From Thermostichus lividus PCC 6715 (GTDB lineage: Bacteria > Cyanobacteriota > Cyanobacteriia > Thermosynechococcales > Thermosynechococcaceae), in NCBI RefSeq assembly GCF_002754935.1, contig NZ_CP018092.1, positions 2,294,001 through 2,358,000 on the forward strand: a stretch of DNA of 64,000 bases, in the 5' to 3' direction. Shown here one piece after another: positions 26,423 through 38,358 of the stretch. Each line of letters begins with the position of its first letter. Position 1 is the first letter of the stretch. The translations under genes were made by a program, and so were the position numbers. The notes under the pieces are model-generated. The model was not told the DNA's origin. It ran no database searches and was given only the letters and a program-made list of their open reading frames with translations.

Positions 26423-27745
26423 ATGGCTGCAATTACAATTACCTCCGATGATGCATGGCAGATTCAGCCCAACGGCCAACCCTTGCGGGGAACCATTCAC
26501 GTACCGGGGGATAAATCTATCTCTCACCGGGCACTAATGCTAGGGGCGCTAGCAACAGGAACCACCTACATTCAAGGCCTATTAGTAGGGGACGATACCT
26601 GTAGCACGGCGGCATGTTTCCGGGAATTGGGGGCAACCATTTCTGATCTCAACTCAGACTTGGTAACAGTTGAGGGCATAGGAAGCGGTCGCCTGAAAGA
26701 ACCTCTAGATGTTCTGAATGCTGGCAACTCTGGCACAACCATGCGGCTTTTGCTAGGCATACTGGCTGCGCAAACGGGTCGTTTCTTTACGCTGACAGGA
26801 GATGCATCCCTGCGATCGCGCCCGATGGGACGAGTCGTACAGCCCTTGACCCAAATGGGTGCCCAAATTTGGGGACGAGATGGGCATCGCCGCGCCCCGT
26901 TGGCCGTCCTAGGGCAGGCGCTGAAACCCATCACCTACACTAGCCCCATTGCGTCAGCACAGGTGAAATCAGCCATTTTGCTAGCGGCACTGCCGACTGA
27001 GGGAACAACGATTCTCCGAGAACCTTACCGTTCTCGCGATCATAGTGAGCGAATGCTGCAAGCCTTTGGTGCCCAGCTTACTGTAGAACCCGAAGAGGCC
27101 ACCGTAGAACTCACAGGCCCTTGCCAGTTAAGCGGCCAAACCGTGATTGTCCCAGGGGATATCAGCTCGGCAGCGTTTTGGTTGGTGGCGGCTTCGATTA
27201 CCCCTGGCTCAGAATTGCTGTTGACCAATGTGGGGGTGAACCCGACTCGCACCGGCATTTTAGACGCACTCTGGAACATGGGCGCTGATATTACCCTAGA
27301 AAACGAACGCATGGCGACAGGGGAACCCGTTGCCGACCTGCGGGTGCGCTCCACTCAGCTCCAAGGGACAACGATTTCTGGTGCTTTAATTCCGCGCTTA
27401 ATTGACGAAATTCCAATTCTTGCTGTTGCTGCAGCCTTTGCTACAGGCACAACCCAGATTCGGGATGCTGCGGAACTGCGGGTCAAAGAGAGCGATCGCC
27501 TCGCGGCAATTGCAACTCAGTTGCAACATCTTGGTGCAACAGTTACAGAGATCAGCGATGGTCTTGACATTACTGGCGGCACGCCCCTCTACGGTAATGC
27601 CCTTGAGAGCTATGGGGATCACCGGATGGCCATGAGCCTTGCGATCGCCGCACTAAATGCAAAGGGGTCGAGTCGGATTCACCAAGCGAGTGCTGCTGCC
27701 GTGTCCTACCCAAATTTTGTAACAACGCTGCAACACATTGCTTGA
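26423..27745 (+). CDS. aroA: 3-phosphoshikimate 1-carboxyvinyltransferase (EPSP synthase)
   Basis: 440 residues from the ATG at 26423. Conserved blocks: [62 protein letters not shown], and [14 protein letters not shown] with [13 protein letters not shown] at the end. It catalyses the sixth step of the shikimate pathway, from shikimate-3-phosphate and PEP. It has Ala in NSGTTMRL-type loops as in class II-like enzymes; glyphosate sensitivity cannot be judged here. The frame upstream of the ATG is open but unlike the family. Confidence 0.94.
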   Translation: MAAITITSDDAWQIQPNGQPLRGTIHVPGDKSISHRALMLGALATGTTYIQGLLVGDDTCSTAACFRELGATISDLNSDLVTVEGIGSGRLKEPLDVLNAGNSGTTMRLLLGILAAQTGRFFTLTGDASLRSRPMGRVVQPLTQMGAQIWGRDGHRRAPLAVLGQALKPITYTSPIASAQVKSAILLAALPTEGTTILREPYRSRDHSERMLQAFGAQLTVEPEEATVELTGPCQLSGQTVIVPGDISSAAFWLVAASITPGSELLLTNVGVNPTRTGILDALWNMGADITLENERMATGEPVADLRVRSTQLQGTTISGALIPRLIDEIPILAVAAAFATGTTQIRDAAELRVKESDRLAAIATQLQHLGATVTEISDGLDITGGTPLYGNALESYGDHRMAMSLAIAALNAKGSSRIHQASAAAVSYPNFVTTLQHIA

Positions 27746-28076
27746 TACCCTAAAAATTAGGATAACTGGCTAAGAATTTTGCCGACAGCTAGACCCATGT
27801 GCTAGTATCAAATAAATTATCTTGGTCTTACAGCCCTACGGTATTCCTAGCGTTAAAAACTGTAATATTGCTGTGCTGTAAACTGCTTCCTTGCGTTAGT
27901 CATCAAGCTCAACATAAGACCAAGTTAGACCCAAAATGATATAGAATCAAAAAAACACGGTACTATAGCATCATCTGCGCTGATAAACCATCGTACTGTT
28001 GCAATCATTGCAGAAACAATCAGTATCCCTGTTGTTCTCGGTTTTTAACTTCAAAAAAGGCTGCGCTAATTCAACC
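27746..28076. other. Intergenic region, aroA to MerR-like gene
   Basis: About 330 bp, AT-rich, no gene supported. It probably holds the aroA terminator and the promoter of the 28077 gene; no strong hairpin with a T-run or clear -35/-10 pair stands out. Confidence 0.4.
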
Positions 28077-28708
28077 ATGGCAACAATTCAAGAATATATT
28101 CACGTTCAGGATCAATGGTCATTAGACGAGTTGGTGGAAATTGCCAACGAGCTACTGCCCCAGCACTTGCCTCAAGAAGACTCTAAGAACCGTGTTTTAG
28201 AGGAAGTCAATCCTCGTCTTGTGCGTCACTATACCTCCTGCAAGCTGATTGATCGCCCAGCCCGCATTGGTCGTGAAGGCCGCTACGGCTATCGCCACCT
28301 AGTGCAATTATTAGTAGTGCGCCGTCTTTTGATGGAAGGCTACACTGCGGGTGCCATTTACAAGCTGGTGTATCGCATGAGTACCCCTGAGCTACGGGCA
28401 CTACTAGAGCAAGGGGTTCACCTGCAACTGAATCCACCCCGATCAATCCTGCCCTTGCCTTTTTGCAACAGGTTCAGGATCGCACTGAACATCGCTATCC
28501 TGAGCCAATACGCGCCAGTGCTGTCCGCCGCACTACCGAAGTCCCGCCGCCTAGTTCGCCCCGGCCGGAAACGTGGAACCGGGTGGAGGTGGTGCCGGGC
28601 TTTGAGGTGCATATCCGCGAGGACTTTGACTTTCCGCAGATCAACCGTGACCAAGAGGCACTGGTGAAACAGTTAGTGCAGCTACTGTCGTCCTACACGC
28701 AACGCTAG
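28077..28708 (+). pseudogene. MerR-type helix-turn-helix protein, one frameshift
   Basis: 210 residues if one C is added to the C4 run 28437-28440, joining LQLNPP to the frame INPALAFLQQVQDRTEH... The N-terminal ~40 residues are acidic. Then comes a MerR-like winged helix (VRHYTSCKLIDRPAR, then GRYGYRHLVQLLVVRRLLMEGY) without the usual long coiled coil. The C-terminal part is Pro-rich and ends in a short helical segment (QEALVKQLVQLLSSY). It lies 30 bp upstream of the PatA-like gene, so it may control or be cotranscribed with the chemotaxis cluster. Ligand unknown. The break is likely a sequence error. Confidence 0.72.
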
Positions 28709-28738
28709 CCGCTACCGGCGATCGCCATCACCACAACC

Positions 28739-29920
28739 ATGGAAGGGTGCCTCAACGATACTGACATCTATACCCTGTGCCAAACCCTTGCCTTGGCGCA
28801 ACGCACAGGGGAACTGTACCTTGAGGATGAGCGCGGTCAAACGTGGCTGTTGTTTCTTAACCATGGGCACCTTGCCTATATCGCCGATCGCCATAGTCAG
28901 AGCTTAGAGCGGCTGCAAGACTTACTCTACGGTCAGGGGATTCCCTTACCTGCAACCGAAGATCTCATTGAAAGCGCCTCAGGTGCCAGTTGGGTGGAGT
29001 ACGAATGCCTTTGGTGGTTAGTTCCCCACTGTCCCCTCGCGCAAATTCAGATGCTTTGGCGATCGCTCCTGCGTGAAAGTCTCTTCGATATTGTCAGTTT
29101 GAATCGCGGCTGGTTTAAGTTCTGTAGTGCGAGTCCCCTCACCCCCCAATGGCATAGCTTACCCTTAACAAGCTTGATCAACGATAGTCTCGGGCAACTG
29201 CGGGAATGGAAAAAACTCCACCCGTACCTGCGCTCCCTAGACCAGCCCTTGGAGATGACGAATGTCAAACCCAGCCTGCCAGAACCACGTCTGCGTCAGC
29301 TAGAGCCATTTATCCAAGAGCATTTAAGCGTGCGCCGCCTCAGTCGCCGCCTAGGGCGAGATGTCATTACCGTGGGTAAGCTCCTTTTGCCCTACCTACA
29401 TCAAGGCTATCTGCAACTCAGTCCCCTTCCTACCAACAGCCAAAGTCGTCCGTTTCCGCCCTTGGCATGGCGGCGATCGCCACGGGTTGTGTGTGTTGAC
29501 GATGCTGCCACGGTGCGTCAAGTGGTAGAGTCAACCCTACAGGAGGCGGGGTATGAAGCCACGGCGATCGCCCATCCCCTCACCGCCCTAAGCCTCATTT
29601 TTCAACTCAACCCCGATCTCATCTTTTGTGACATTGCCATGCCCGAGCTAGATGGCTACGAACTGTGTACCCTACTACGCCACACCCCACGCTTTCGCTA
29701 CACCCCCATCATCATGCTCACCAGCTTTGTCGGCTTACCAGATCGGTTGCGGGCAAAAATTGCCGGAGCCACCGACTACCTCAGCAAACCCTTTACCACC
29801 AATGAACTACTGACCATCACCCAGCGCTATATTGGCGGAGCCTCACCCCTCAGGGATGTTGCAGACGAAACCCTCACAGACGTGCTAGAACAAAAAGCAG
29901 TTCTAGAATCCTCCCCGTAA
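28739..29920 (+). CDS. PatA-type response regulator (PATAN + REC), PilG/PixG-like
   Basis: 393 residues. The N-terminal ~1-240 is the PATAN/DUF4388-like region found in cyanobacterial PatA proteins (GELYLEDERGQTWLLFLNHGHL). The C-terminal receiver domain ~245-370 has the acidic pocket CVDDAATVRQ, phosphoacceptor Asp in LIFCDIAMPELDGYE, Thr/Ser in MLTSF and Lys in YLSKPF. It is the first gene of a five-gene chemotaxis cluster; the matching Synechocystis proteins act in phototaxis and in type IV pilus control. Confidence 0.85.
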   Translation: MEGCLNDTDIYTLCQTLALAQRTGELYLEDERGQTWLLFLNHGHLAYIADRHSQSLERLQDLLYGQGIPLPATEDLIESASGASWVEYECLWWLVPHCPLAQIQMLWRSLLRESLFDIVSLNRGWFKFCSASPLTPQWHSLPLTSLINDSLGQLREWKKLHPYLRSLDQPLEMTNVKPSLPEPRLRQLEPFIQEHLSVRRLSRRLGRDVITVGKLLLPYLHQGYLQLSPLPTNSQSRPFPPLAWRRSPRVVCVDDAATVRQVVESTLQEAGYEATAIAHPLTALSLIFQLNPDLIFCDIAMPELDGYELCTLLRHTPRFRYTPIIMLTSFVGLPDRLRAKIAGATDYLSKPFTTNELLTITQRYIGGASPLRDVADETLTDVLEQKAVLESSP

Positions 29921-30122
29921 GGGGCAGGTTACCGCTAGCGCCATTCAACAACCCTAGAGGCTCCGAGATACTGTCTTGCTCATTGCAGGATGTTGTCTTG
30001 AGGGTTTCCGTCCTCTATCGGGCGGGGTAGTTTACAACCGGCCACACCGTCAATGGAGATCGTTTCTTAGAATATAGACAATCCCTTTGCAGCAAACCTC
30101 ATTAAACATCCATTAAACATCT

Positions 30123-30488
30123 ATGAGTAAAGTCTTAGTTGTTGAAGATAGCCCCCCACAGCGGGAGATGATTAGCGAGCTACTAGCAAAGACAGGCTTC
30201 GAAGTCACAATTGCCAGCGATGGTGTCGAAGCAATTGAACAGCTCCAGAACTTCACCCCTGATCTTGTGGTTCTAGATATTGTCATGCCACGCATGAATG
30301 GCTATGAAGTCTGTCGCCAAATTAAGGCAGATCCGCGCACTCAAACGGTTCCCGTTGTCATTTGTAGTTCTAAAGGCGAAGAGTTTGATCGCTACTGGGG
30401 CATGAAACAAGGCGCTGATGCGTATATCACAAAACCCTTCGACCCCAAAGAACTGATTGGTACCATCAAACAACTATTACGAGGCTAG
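30123..30488 (+). CDS. CheY-like response regulator, PilH/PixH-like
   Basis: 121 residues, a single receiver domain. Acidic pocket VVEDSPPQRE, phosphoacceptor D52 (VVLDIVMPRMNGYEV), SSK switch region (ICSSKGEEF) and Lys in ITKPFDPKEL. It is six bases from the next gene, so cotranscribed. In related clusters the small receiver shuttles phosphate from the CheA-like kinase. Confidence 0.92.
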   Translation: MSKVLVVEDSPPQREMISELLAKTGFEVTIASDGVEAIEQLQNFTPDLVVLDIVMPRMNGYEVCRQIKADPRTQTVPVVICSSKGEEFDRYWGMKQGADAYITKPFDPKELIGTIKQLLRG

Positions 30489-30493
30489 GCGCC

Positions 30494-31024
30494 ATGTTTA
30501 GTAGTTCAGACCTGATGGCAGAGAGTATCTCCCTTGAAAGCGGCAACATGGATGCCCTGAAAACTCCAGAAGGGGACTTGCATATTCTCTTCACCATTGC
30601 TTCAGGAGATGCCTTAGCGTTGTCAGCCGTTGGCGTGCGGGAGGTGGTGGCCGTCAGCCCTGATCGCATCACACCAGTTCCCAACACATCGCCATTGCTG
30701 CTGGGCATTCTCAACCTCCGTGGACAGGTCATCTGGGTTGCCGACACTGGCCAATTCCTAGGAGACGAGACCCCCCTCAATACCGATCGTCCAGAGTTGT
30801 CCATCATTGCTATTGAAGAGGACGAACTCATGGTCGGCTTGGCCGTGCATCAGATCAAAGGCATGGAATGGCTCAACAGCGATCAGATCAAGCCCGCCAC
30901 CAACCTGAGTGATAAAATGGCACCTTTTATTCGTGGGGAGTGGCTCCTAGACGGCGAGCAGCCACAGGTCTTAAAACTGCTTGACCCCCTCGCCATCCTG
31001 CGCAGTGCCCGCTGGGGCATTTAG
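30494..31024 (+). CDS. CheW-like adaptor protein, PilI/PixI-like
   Basis: 176 residues. CheW fold with the conserved LLGILNLRGQVIWVADTGQFLG and later strands (IIAIEEDELMVGLAVHQIKG). It has an N-terminal ~25-residue extension. It should bridge the methyl-accepting protein and the CheA-like kinase encoded just downstream. Confidence 0.9.
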   Translation: MFSSSDLMAESISLESGNMDALKTPEGDLHILFTIASGDALALSAVGVREVVAVSPDRITPVPNTSPLLLGILNLRGQVIWVADTGQFLGDETPLNTDRPELSIIAIEEDELMVGLAVHQIKGMEWLNSDQIKPATNLSDKMAPFIRGEWLLDGEQPQVLKLLDPLAILRSARWGI

Positions 31025-31162
31025 ACCCCCTAGTAAGGAGTCAGTTCAGGAAAATTAACACCTCAATATCACCTTTGCCGAGGTTTGGCGCATACTTTGT
31101 AAATATCTAGCATAACTTATTCCGCCAGTTTCCCCCTTACCGTCCATTTTGGGAGTACGCCC

Positions 31163-34100
31163 ATGGCATCCAGCAGCACCCATCACACCCAAGAGTATCA
31201 AAAAGCCGTTGCCGCTTACGTCCAAGGTCACTACGACGAAGCCGCAAGGATTACCGACGATTTGGTGGGCACCCGACCGGACGACCCCAATTTGCGGCTG
31301 CTGCGGGGACATATTTACTGCTGCCAACAACAGTACAAAGAAGCCCATGCCCAGTACCAAGCAGTTCTTAGCCACACCAGTGATCCCGATCTAATTACCC
31401 TTGCCAACGAGAGTATTGCCAAAATTCAAGAGTTTATTACCGTTGAGCCTACCAATGGTGGCCATGACTGGAGCGAGGATTCCTCCGCGACAACCTTCCA
31501 AGGGGATCACACCATACTCCAAGGCGAGCACACAACTCTTCAGGGCGCAACCGCTGATGTCCCTGCTGATGAGAACATCCGCCTTGAAGAGATGAGCCTA
31601 GAGAGCTTTAATGATTTCGGCGCGGGGGATAGTAGTCCCTTCGATGATCTAGGTATTTCTGGCATTGAGAGCGAGTACCCAATGACGGCTGAAATGCCGT
31701 CCTTTAATCCCTTTGATGAAGATGCCACCCTCAACAGTACAGACGATCCCTTTGGGTTACCACCGCTAACAGAGCCCCAACCTAGTGCCACCCTCGATGA
31801 CTTTGGCCTTGGGGAAAATATTCCGGAAATTCCCATAGGGGAGTCAGTTCAACCGATGGGAGCCGCAGCCGTTGACGACGATGACGTGACAATGCTGATG
31901 GGTAACTCCCCCTTTGGCAGCGATGCGCCTGCGGCAAACGAACCGGCTGCTGAAGCGAGTGATCCGTTATTTGATTTCGCTGCAACTGCGGATACTCCCC
32001 TGTTGAGCGACCCGTTCGCCCAGCCATCACCATCTCCTGACATCTCTGCACCCGCCGCAGCAGACGATGCCCTCTTCCCCAGTTTTGCCGAGGAATTGGC
32101 TGCTCCCGCACCCCTAGAAGAGGAAACCTCTGCCGCCGCCATTAGCGAGTTGTTGAGCAGTGAGCCTGAGGTTGATCTACTTCCAGAGCCTGCGGCTACC
32201 CCTCCCAGCAGTCCTAGTGACGAGGAGGATGACCTCTTTGGTGGCTTTATTGATTCTGGTTTGGCGGATATGGTGGCTGAGCCGCTTCCCACCACAGACT
32301 TTGATCCTGCCCTGTTTGACACTAGCGACGATCAAACCATTGCCATGGCGCAGTTGCCAACGGCTGAGTCTGCCGATCCCCTCTTTCGGGCAGAAGAAGG
32401 AGCCGCACTGGCTGAGTTAGAGGAGGATGAAACCATTGCTATGGCGAGTATGCCGCCCATCCCCTCCGAAGAAGGGGCGATGGGAGACGAAACCATTGCC
32501 ATTTCCCAGCAGAGCAGCTTTGATCCCAACACCTTCACTGGCGTAGCGCCCACTGCGGACGACTCCTTAGAGGTCATTCCCGATTTTGACCTTGGGGATT
32601 TTGACCTTGACGACTTTGGTGCTGATAACGCTGCCACCCCCGAGTTAGGCTTTGACGATGAAATGACGATCGCCAACCCTAAACTCCAGATGCATTCTGC
32701 CGGCAGTAGCCCTGAGCCACAAACCGACTTGGGCACCGAAACCTTTGCTGTTTTACCCGAGGAATTTGACCTCAGCCAAGACAACTTAGCGGATTTGGCT
32801 GAGTTTAGCCTTGAGCCGAACCAGCCAGCCGCCCCCACCAGCCAAGGCAGCAGCCACGACAGTGCCCATGACCTTTCAACCTTTGCGCAGCAAACTGCAC
32901 CTCCGCCCAGCCGTTCTGTGGCTACACCGCGATCCGTGCCAGCCGCAGCGGTCACCTCCCCTTCGCCTGCGACAACCGCTGGGGGATCCTTCACGCAGCA
33001 GAACCTCACCTCTGCGGTAGCTACAGGGGTATTATCAGCCTTGGCCGCAGGTGCCGTGGGATTAGGCTTTAGTGCCCCAGTTCCGGTTCCCGTCGTGGGA
33101 GGCACCGCCGCTGGCTTAACCGCAGGCTTAGCGGCCTACGCCTTAGGGCAGCGGAGTGTCAGTCGGGTCAAACGCTTCTGTACTGACCTGCAAGCCCAGT
33201 GTAATGCCGTGATTGCTGGGGACATGACTGCACAGGTTCCCGTCACTGGCCATGACGAGCTAGGGGTTTTGGCTCAGAGCTTCAACCAAATGACCGAGAG
33301 CATTCGGCAAATCACGTCAGATGCCCAGAAAAAGGCTGAAGAGAACGAACGTCAGCGGGATGATCTGCAACGGCAAGTGATTCGGCTCCTCGACGATGTG
33401 GAGGGTGCTGCCCGTGGCGACTTGACGGTACAAGCGGAGGTGACCGCCGATGTGTTGGGGGCGGTCGCAGACTCCTTTAACCTGACCATCCACAACCTGC
33501 GCACCATTGTGCAACAGGTGAAAGTGGCGGCGCAGCAGGTGAGTCGCGGTGCGGCAGAAAGCGAAACGTTTGCCCGTAGCCTCTCAGCAGATGCCCTGCG
33601 GCAAGCAGAGGAGTTGGCAGTGACCCTCAACTCTGTGCAGATGATGACCAACGCAATTCAGCGGGTTGCCGAAAGCGCCCAAGAAGCCAATGCCGTGGCT
33701 CGTAATGCCTCTGAAACGGCTCTGCGCGGCGGTGAAGCGGTGGAGCGTACCGTGGCGGGGATTTTGCAAATTCGGGAAACGGTGGCGGAAACAACTCGCA
33801 AGGTCAAACGCTTAGCCGAGTCTTCCCAAGAAATTGCCAAGATTGTTGGTGTGATTTCCTCCATTGCCAACCGGACAAACCTCTTGGCACTGAACGCTAG
33901 TATTGAGGCAGCGCGAGCGGGTGAATCGGGTCGTGGCTTTGCGGTGGTGGCCGATGAGGTGCGACAACTGGCAGATCGTGCCGCTAAGGCCTCGAAGGAG
34001 ATCGAACAGATCGTGCTGCAAATTCAAAGTGAAACCGGCGCGGTGATGACCGCTATGGAAGAGGGAACGCAACAGGTGATTGAGGGGACGAAGCGGGCAG

Positions 34101-34369
34101 AGCAAGCCAAACACTCTCTTGAGGACATTATCCAAGTGTCGTCACAGATTGATGCGCTGGTGCGCTCGATTACTAATTCTACGGTTGAGCAAACGGAGTC
34201 TGCCCGCTCCATGGCTCAGGTGATGCAGTCAATTGAGTTGACCGCCCAAGCTACCTCCCAGGAAGCGCAGCGCGTGTCAGACTCATTACAGGGACTGGTG
34301 ATCGTGGCTCGTAACCTGCAAACATCTGTGGAACGGTTCCGCGTTGAAAATACTGAAGACCAAGCCTAA
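31163..34369 (+). CDS. pilJ: PilJ-type methyl-accepting chemotaxis protein with TPR and long acidic linker
   Basis: 1068 residues. N-terminus 5-95 is TPR-like ([31 protein letters not shown]). Residues ~100-600 are acidic and low in complexity, with repeated DDxTIA/DETIA motifs. A hydrophobic stretch ~613-660 is the only membrane region. HAMP-like segments follow (~660-780). The C-terminal signalling domain (~785-1060) has the hairpin tip [37 protein letters not shown]. There is no periplasmic ligand domain and no GAF, so it differs from the phytochrome-like PixJ and matches PilJ of type IV pilus systems. The acidic linker is unusually long. Confidence 0.85.
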   Translation: MASSSTHHTQEYQKAVAAYVQGHYDEAARITDDLVGTRPDDPNLRLLRGHIYCCQQQYKEAHAQYQAVLSHTSDPDLITLANESIAKIQEFITVEPTNGGHDWSEDSSATTFQGDHTILQGEHTTLQGATADVPADENIRLEEMSLESFNDFGAGDSSPFDDLGISGIESEYPMTAEMPSFNPFDEDATLNSTDDPFGLPPLTEPQPSATLDDFGLGENIPEIPIGESVQPMGAAAVDDDDVTMLMGNSPFGSDAPAANEPAAEASDPLFDFAATADTPLLSDPFAQPSPSPDISAPAAADDALFPSFAEELAAPAPLEEETSAAAISELLSSEPEVDLLPEPAATPPSSPSDEEDDLFGGFIDSGLADMVAEPLPTTDFDPALFDTSDDQTIAMAQLPTAESADPLFRAEEGAALAELEEDETIAMASMPPIPSEEGAMGDETIAISQQSSFDPNTFTGVAPTADDSLEVIPDFDLGDFDLDDFGADNAATPELGFDDEMTIANPKLQMHSAGSSPEPQTDLGTETFAVLPEEFDLSQDNLADLAEFSLEPNQPAAPTSQGSSHDSAHDLSTFAQQTAPPPSRSVATPRSVPAAAVTSPSPATTAGGSFTQQNLTSAVATGVLSALAAGAVGLGFSAPVPVPVVGGTAAGLTAGLAAYALGQRSVSRVKRFCTDLQAQCNAVIAGDMTAQVPVTGHDELGVLAQSFNQMTESIRQITSDAQKKAEENERQRDDLQRQVIRLLDDVEGAARGDLTVQAEVTADVLGAVADSFNLTIHNLRTIVQQVKVAAQQVSRGAAESETFARSLSADALRQAEELAVTLNSVQMMTNAIQRVAESAQEANAVARNASETALRGGEAVERTVAGILQIRETVAETTRKVKRLAESSQEIAKIVGVISSIANRTNLLALNASIEAARAGESGRGFAVVADEVRQLADRAAKASKEIEQIVLQIQSETGAVMTAMEEGTQQVIEGTKRAEQAKHSLEDIIQVSSQIDALVRSITNSTVEQTESARSMAQVMQSIELTAQATSQEAQRVSDSLQGLVIVARNLQTSVERFRVENTEDQA

Positions 34370-34386
34370 GCAATCCGGGAGGGGCT

Positions 34387-37300
34387 ATGCAAAGCGATCA
34401 ACAAAAGCGCATTCTCGGCTATTTCATTGAAGAGGCTCAGGAACACCTGACCACCATTGAAGAAAGCTTGATGAATCTGCAACAGGTGGTAAACGATCCC
34501 GAAGCGATGAGTGAAATGTTTCGGGCTGCCCACTCTGTCAAGGGTGGTGCAGCAATGCTGGGGCTGCACAGTATTCAGCACACCGCCCACAAGCTAGAAG
34601 ACTACTTCAAGGTACTGCGGGAGCATCCTATTACCGTAGATAGCACGCTGGAAAACCTGTTTTTGCAGGGAGTGGATGCGCTACGGGAACTTCTGGATGA
34701 ACTCCAAGGCCCCTTTGGTTTGACTGAGGAAACGGCAACCGCAACCCTGTCAAGAGTTGAACCTGTTTTTAAGCAACTTCACGATCACCTGAATGCCTTA
34801 ACTCAAGGTGGTGCTACCCCAGCAGAACCGGTGGCTACTGGCGTTGTAGAGACGCCGCCGCCCCCCCCTGTTGATCCTAGCTATACTTTTGTCTTTCAGA
34901 CGGATGTGCCTGAACGCCTGCGGGCGATGCTGCAACTCTTTAAGCAGCCAGATTCACCGGCGGTTCGCCAGCAGTTGGTGGAGGCATGTTCCAATTTGGG
35001 TCAGTTAGGGGAAACCTTTGCGCTGCCGAAGTGGGTGGATCTGTTGGCGATCGCCCAACAGGTTGTTAGTAATGATAGCCAACCGCTCACTGTCCTTGCC
35101 CCAGTGGTGATCAAAGAGATTATGGCGGCGCGGGATCGGGTGCTGAGCGGCCAAGGTTGTGTCATTGCTGCTAGTCAGGCCTTGTTGGATCTTCAGCCCG
35201 CTCCTGTGCCTGCGGCAGAGCTAGAGCCGATTCAGGATCTCTCTGCGCCCTTAGAGCAGGCTGCTGTTGAGGAGGTTGCACCAGTGGCCGAGGCGATCGC
35301 CGTCGAGGAGGCTGATCTCATCACCGATGTGCCTGATGGGGTCACCGTATTTGGTGACGATAGCCAGACCGATCTCGAAGAACTGAGTGACATCTTTAGC
35401 CTAGCTGGGGATTTGGGGGAACAATGGGGCGATGATACCCTAGATGAGCAACTGGCGGGTCTAAAGAGTGATGAATTTATTGATGAAGACATTTCCGACT
35501 TCTTGACGGTGACTAGTGACTCCGCTGAGGCCAGTACTGAAGACCTGAGCATTGATCAACTCCTGACGGATATTGATAACTTCTTGGACGACAAACCGGC
35601 TGATACTATCACCGATGACATTGATGCCCTGCTGCTGGATGAGACTGCATCGGCGATCGCCGACTCCCCTAGCGAGGAACACGAGGAAGTCGATATCGCT
35701 TCCTTCTTAGAGGGGTTCAGTGACACCGCAGTGAGTTATCCAGCGGATGCTGCCATTGCCGATGCTCTGGCAGCGGATGAAGGGGTGCGTACCGAGGCGC
35801 CTCTCGCCGATCTCGAATTGCCAGAGAGTGAGCCCCTGTCTGCCGATACATTCTCTGATGTCGCTGCCTTTTTAGGAGATGTTCCGGGCCTGACGGATGC
35901 CCTCGATAACCTTGTGGTTGAAAATACGGCGGCAGATGTGTTGGCGGAATTTGTCGCCTCTCCCCCCTTGAGGATCTATGGTTAGAGGCTGAGACACCTG
36001 CTGCCCCAGAGATTCCAACAGATACCACTGCACCCGTAAATCCCCCTGAAGCCTTAATTCCAGATACGCCAGATACGTCAGAGCAGCCAGAGGCGGATAC
36101 CAGTCACTCCCTAGATGCCCTTGAAGACTTAGAAAACTTAATTAACGAGAGCCTTCAGACCACACCGCATGAGGCAAGTGCTGTTGCTGATCCGGAACAG
36201 TTACTTGTTGATGAATCTGCTGCTACTGCTGCTGCCCCTGTGTTTGAGGATCTCGAACAGATGCTCGGTGCTCCTAGCGCTCCAGAGGTGGCGCCGAGTT
36301 CTGCCAGTCCAGCCACCGATAGTGACTTTGCAGAGTTAGAAGGTATTATCGGTACGCCGACCAAACCTACCGCCCCACGACGACGGGAAGCAGCCAAGGG
36401 GGCAGCCTTGTGGAGCAAACCATGCGAGTTCCCGTGCGCCATCTCGATAGCTTAAGTAACTTGGTTGGGGAGTTGGTGGTCAATCGTAACAGCCTCGAAG
36501 ATAGCCAAGAGCGACTCCGGCAATTTTTAGATAACTTGCTCTATCAGGTGCAGCAGTTAGGGGATGTCAGCCAACAGATGCAGGACCTCTACGAGCGATC
36601 GCTCCTTGAAAGTTCTCTGTTGGGCATTACAACAGCGCGAGTGACGAATGGTCATGGCCAAAAGGATCGCGCCCACGCGACCGGGGTTGAGTTTGATGCC
36701 CTAGAAATGGATCGCTTTACTGGCTTCCACACCCTATCTCAAGAAGTCATTGAGCGGATTGTGCGGGTACGGGAGGCCGCAGACGATATCCAGTACGTTG
36801 TGGACGAAGTGGAGCAAGTGGCACGGCAGTTTCGCCAAGTGACCACCCAAGTCCAAGAAGGGCTAAGTCGCTCGCGAATGGTGCCCTTCCGTGAAATGTC
36901 TTCCCGCTTGCCCGCGGCCGTGCGGCGCGTCGCTAGCACCATTGGCAAACAGGTGGAACTGAAGGTGGAAGGCGAAGACACCCTCATTGATAAGGGGATT
37001 CTTGAAAAACTTTTTGACCCGATGACCCACCTTATTAACAATGCCATCTATCACGGCATTGAGCTGCCAGAGGTTCGCAAACAATTGGGTAAACCAGAAA
37101 AAGGACTGATTCGTGTCCGTGCCTTTTACCAAGGCAGTCAGGCCATTATTTCCGTTAGCGATGATGGCAGCGGCATTGATCCGGCTCGGGTTAAACAGAA
37201 AGCTATTGAGAAAGGGTTGCTCAACCCTGCGGATGCCCCCAATTTATCTCGGCAAGAGGTCTATGCCTTTTTATTCCGGTCAGGATTTAGTACCCAAGAC

Positions 37301-38358
37301 CAAGCCGACTCCCTTGCGGGTCGAGGGGTCGGCATGGACGTGGTGCGCAAAAACCTAGAGGATATTCGCGGCACCATTAATACCGATTCAACGGTGGGCA
37401 AGGGCACGACCTTTACCATTCGCTTGCCCCTGACCCTAAGTATTACCAAGGCGCTCTGCTGCATTGACAACCACTGCCGCATTGCCTTTCCGATCGATGG
37501 GTCGAGGATATGCTGGATATTCCCCAGGAGCGCATCCACACCCTTGAGGAGGGCAAGCAGGTGTTGCCGTGGCACGATCGCCAACTTCCCCTGCGCAACC
37601 TGAGTGATTTACTCACCTACAGCCGAAACATTAGCCGCAGTAACGTCTATGGCGGCAGCAACCAAGATGATGGCATGGTCTCTGTGGTGGTGCTCCGCAG
37701 CGGTGATGATCTGGTGGCGATCAAAGTCGATCAGGTGATTGGGGAACAGGAAATTGTGATCAAGCAGTTGTCGGGGCCTGTGCCCAAACCCGTTGGCATT
37801 GCTGGGGTGACTGTACAGGGGGATGGCCGCGCGATGGCGATCGCCGACATTCTGGAAATTATTGACCTATCCTTAGAGCGCATGGATCGTGAATGGCGCA
37901 GTTCCTTTGGTCACGATCGCACCATTGGCGTGCTAGAGCCAACCGAAGTGGCCGCTGAACCCTTGGTGTTGATTATTGACGACTCCATTACGGTACGGGA
38001 ACTGCTATCCATGACCTTTACCCGTGCGGGCTATCGGGTGGAGCAAGCTCGTGATGGCCAAGATGCGTGGGAAAAACTGCGCTCCGGTCTGCCCTGCGAT
38101 CTGGTCTTCTGTGACATTGAGATGCCGCGGATGGACGGCCTAGAGCTGTTGTCGCGGATTCAAAAAGATCCCAAGCTTAGTCAACTGCCCATTGCCATGC
38201 TCACCTCCCGGGGGGCGGATCGTCACCGCAAGATGGCAGCGCAACTGGGAGCCAAGGGCTATTTCACCAAGCCCTACCTTGAAGAGCAGTTGCTGGATGC
38301 CGCAGCACGGTTACTGCAAGGTGAAGTTCTTGTGCAGGAGCCAACCCCAACCCCATGA
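34387..38358 (+). pseudogene. CheA-type hybrid kinase (HPt-ATPase-CheW-REC), PilL-like, three frameshifts
   Basis: Single protein of about 1320 residues if one base is added at each of C6 35962-35967, G5 36398-36402 and G3 37499-37501. HPt domain at the N-terminus with phosphoacceptor H49 (AAHSVKGGAAMLGL). Long acidic linker (~170-650), P3/P4 region (RVPVRHLDSLSNLVGELVVNR; N-box HLINNAIYHGIE; GRGVGMDVVRKNL), CheW-like domain (RNLSDLLTYSR...), and a C-terminal receiver (CDIEMPRMDGLELL). It is the kinase of the cluster and is encoded 18 bp after the MCP. Its stop overlaps the helicase start. All three breaks are single missing bases in runs, so the gene is probably whole in the organism. Confidence 0.83.

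Noticed and set aside
31782-32322. Long open frames on the minus strand opposite the acidic linker of the MCP gene
   Set aside because: They mirror biased codons (Asp/Glu/Ala/Pro-rich coding strand) and have no start site or homology; the plus frame carries clear domains.
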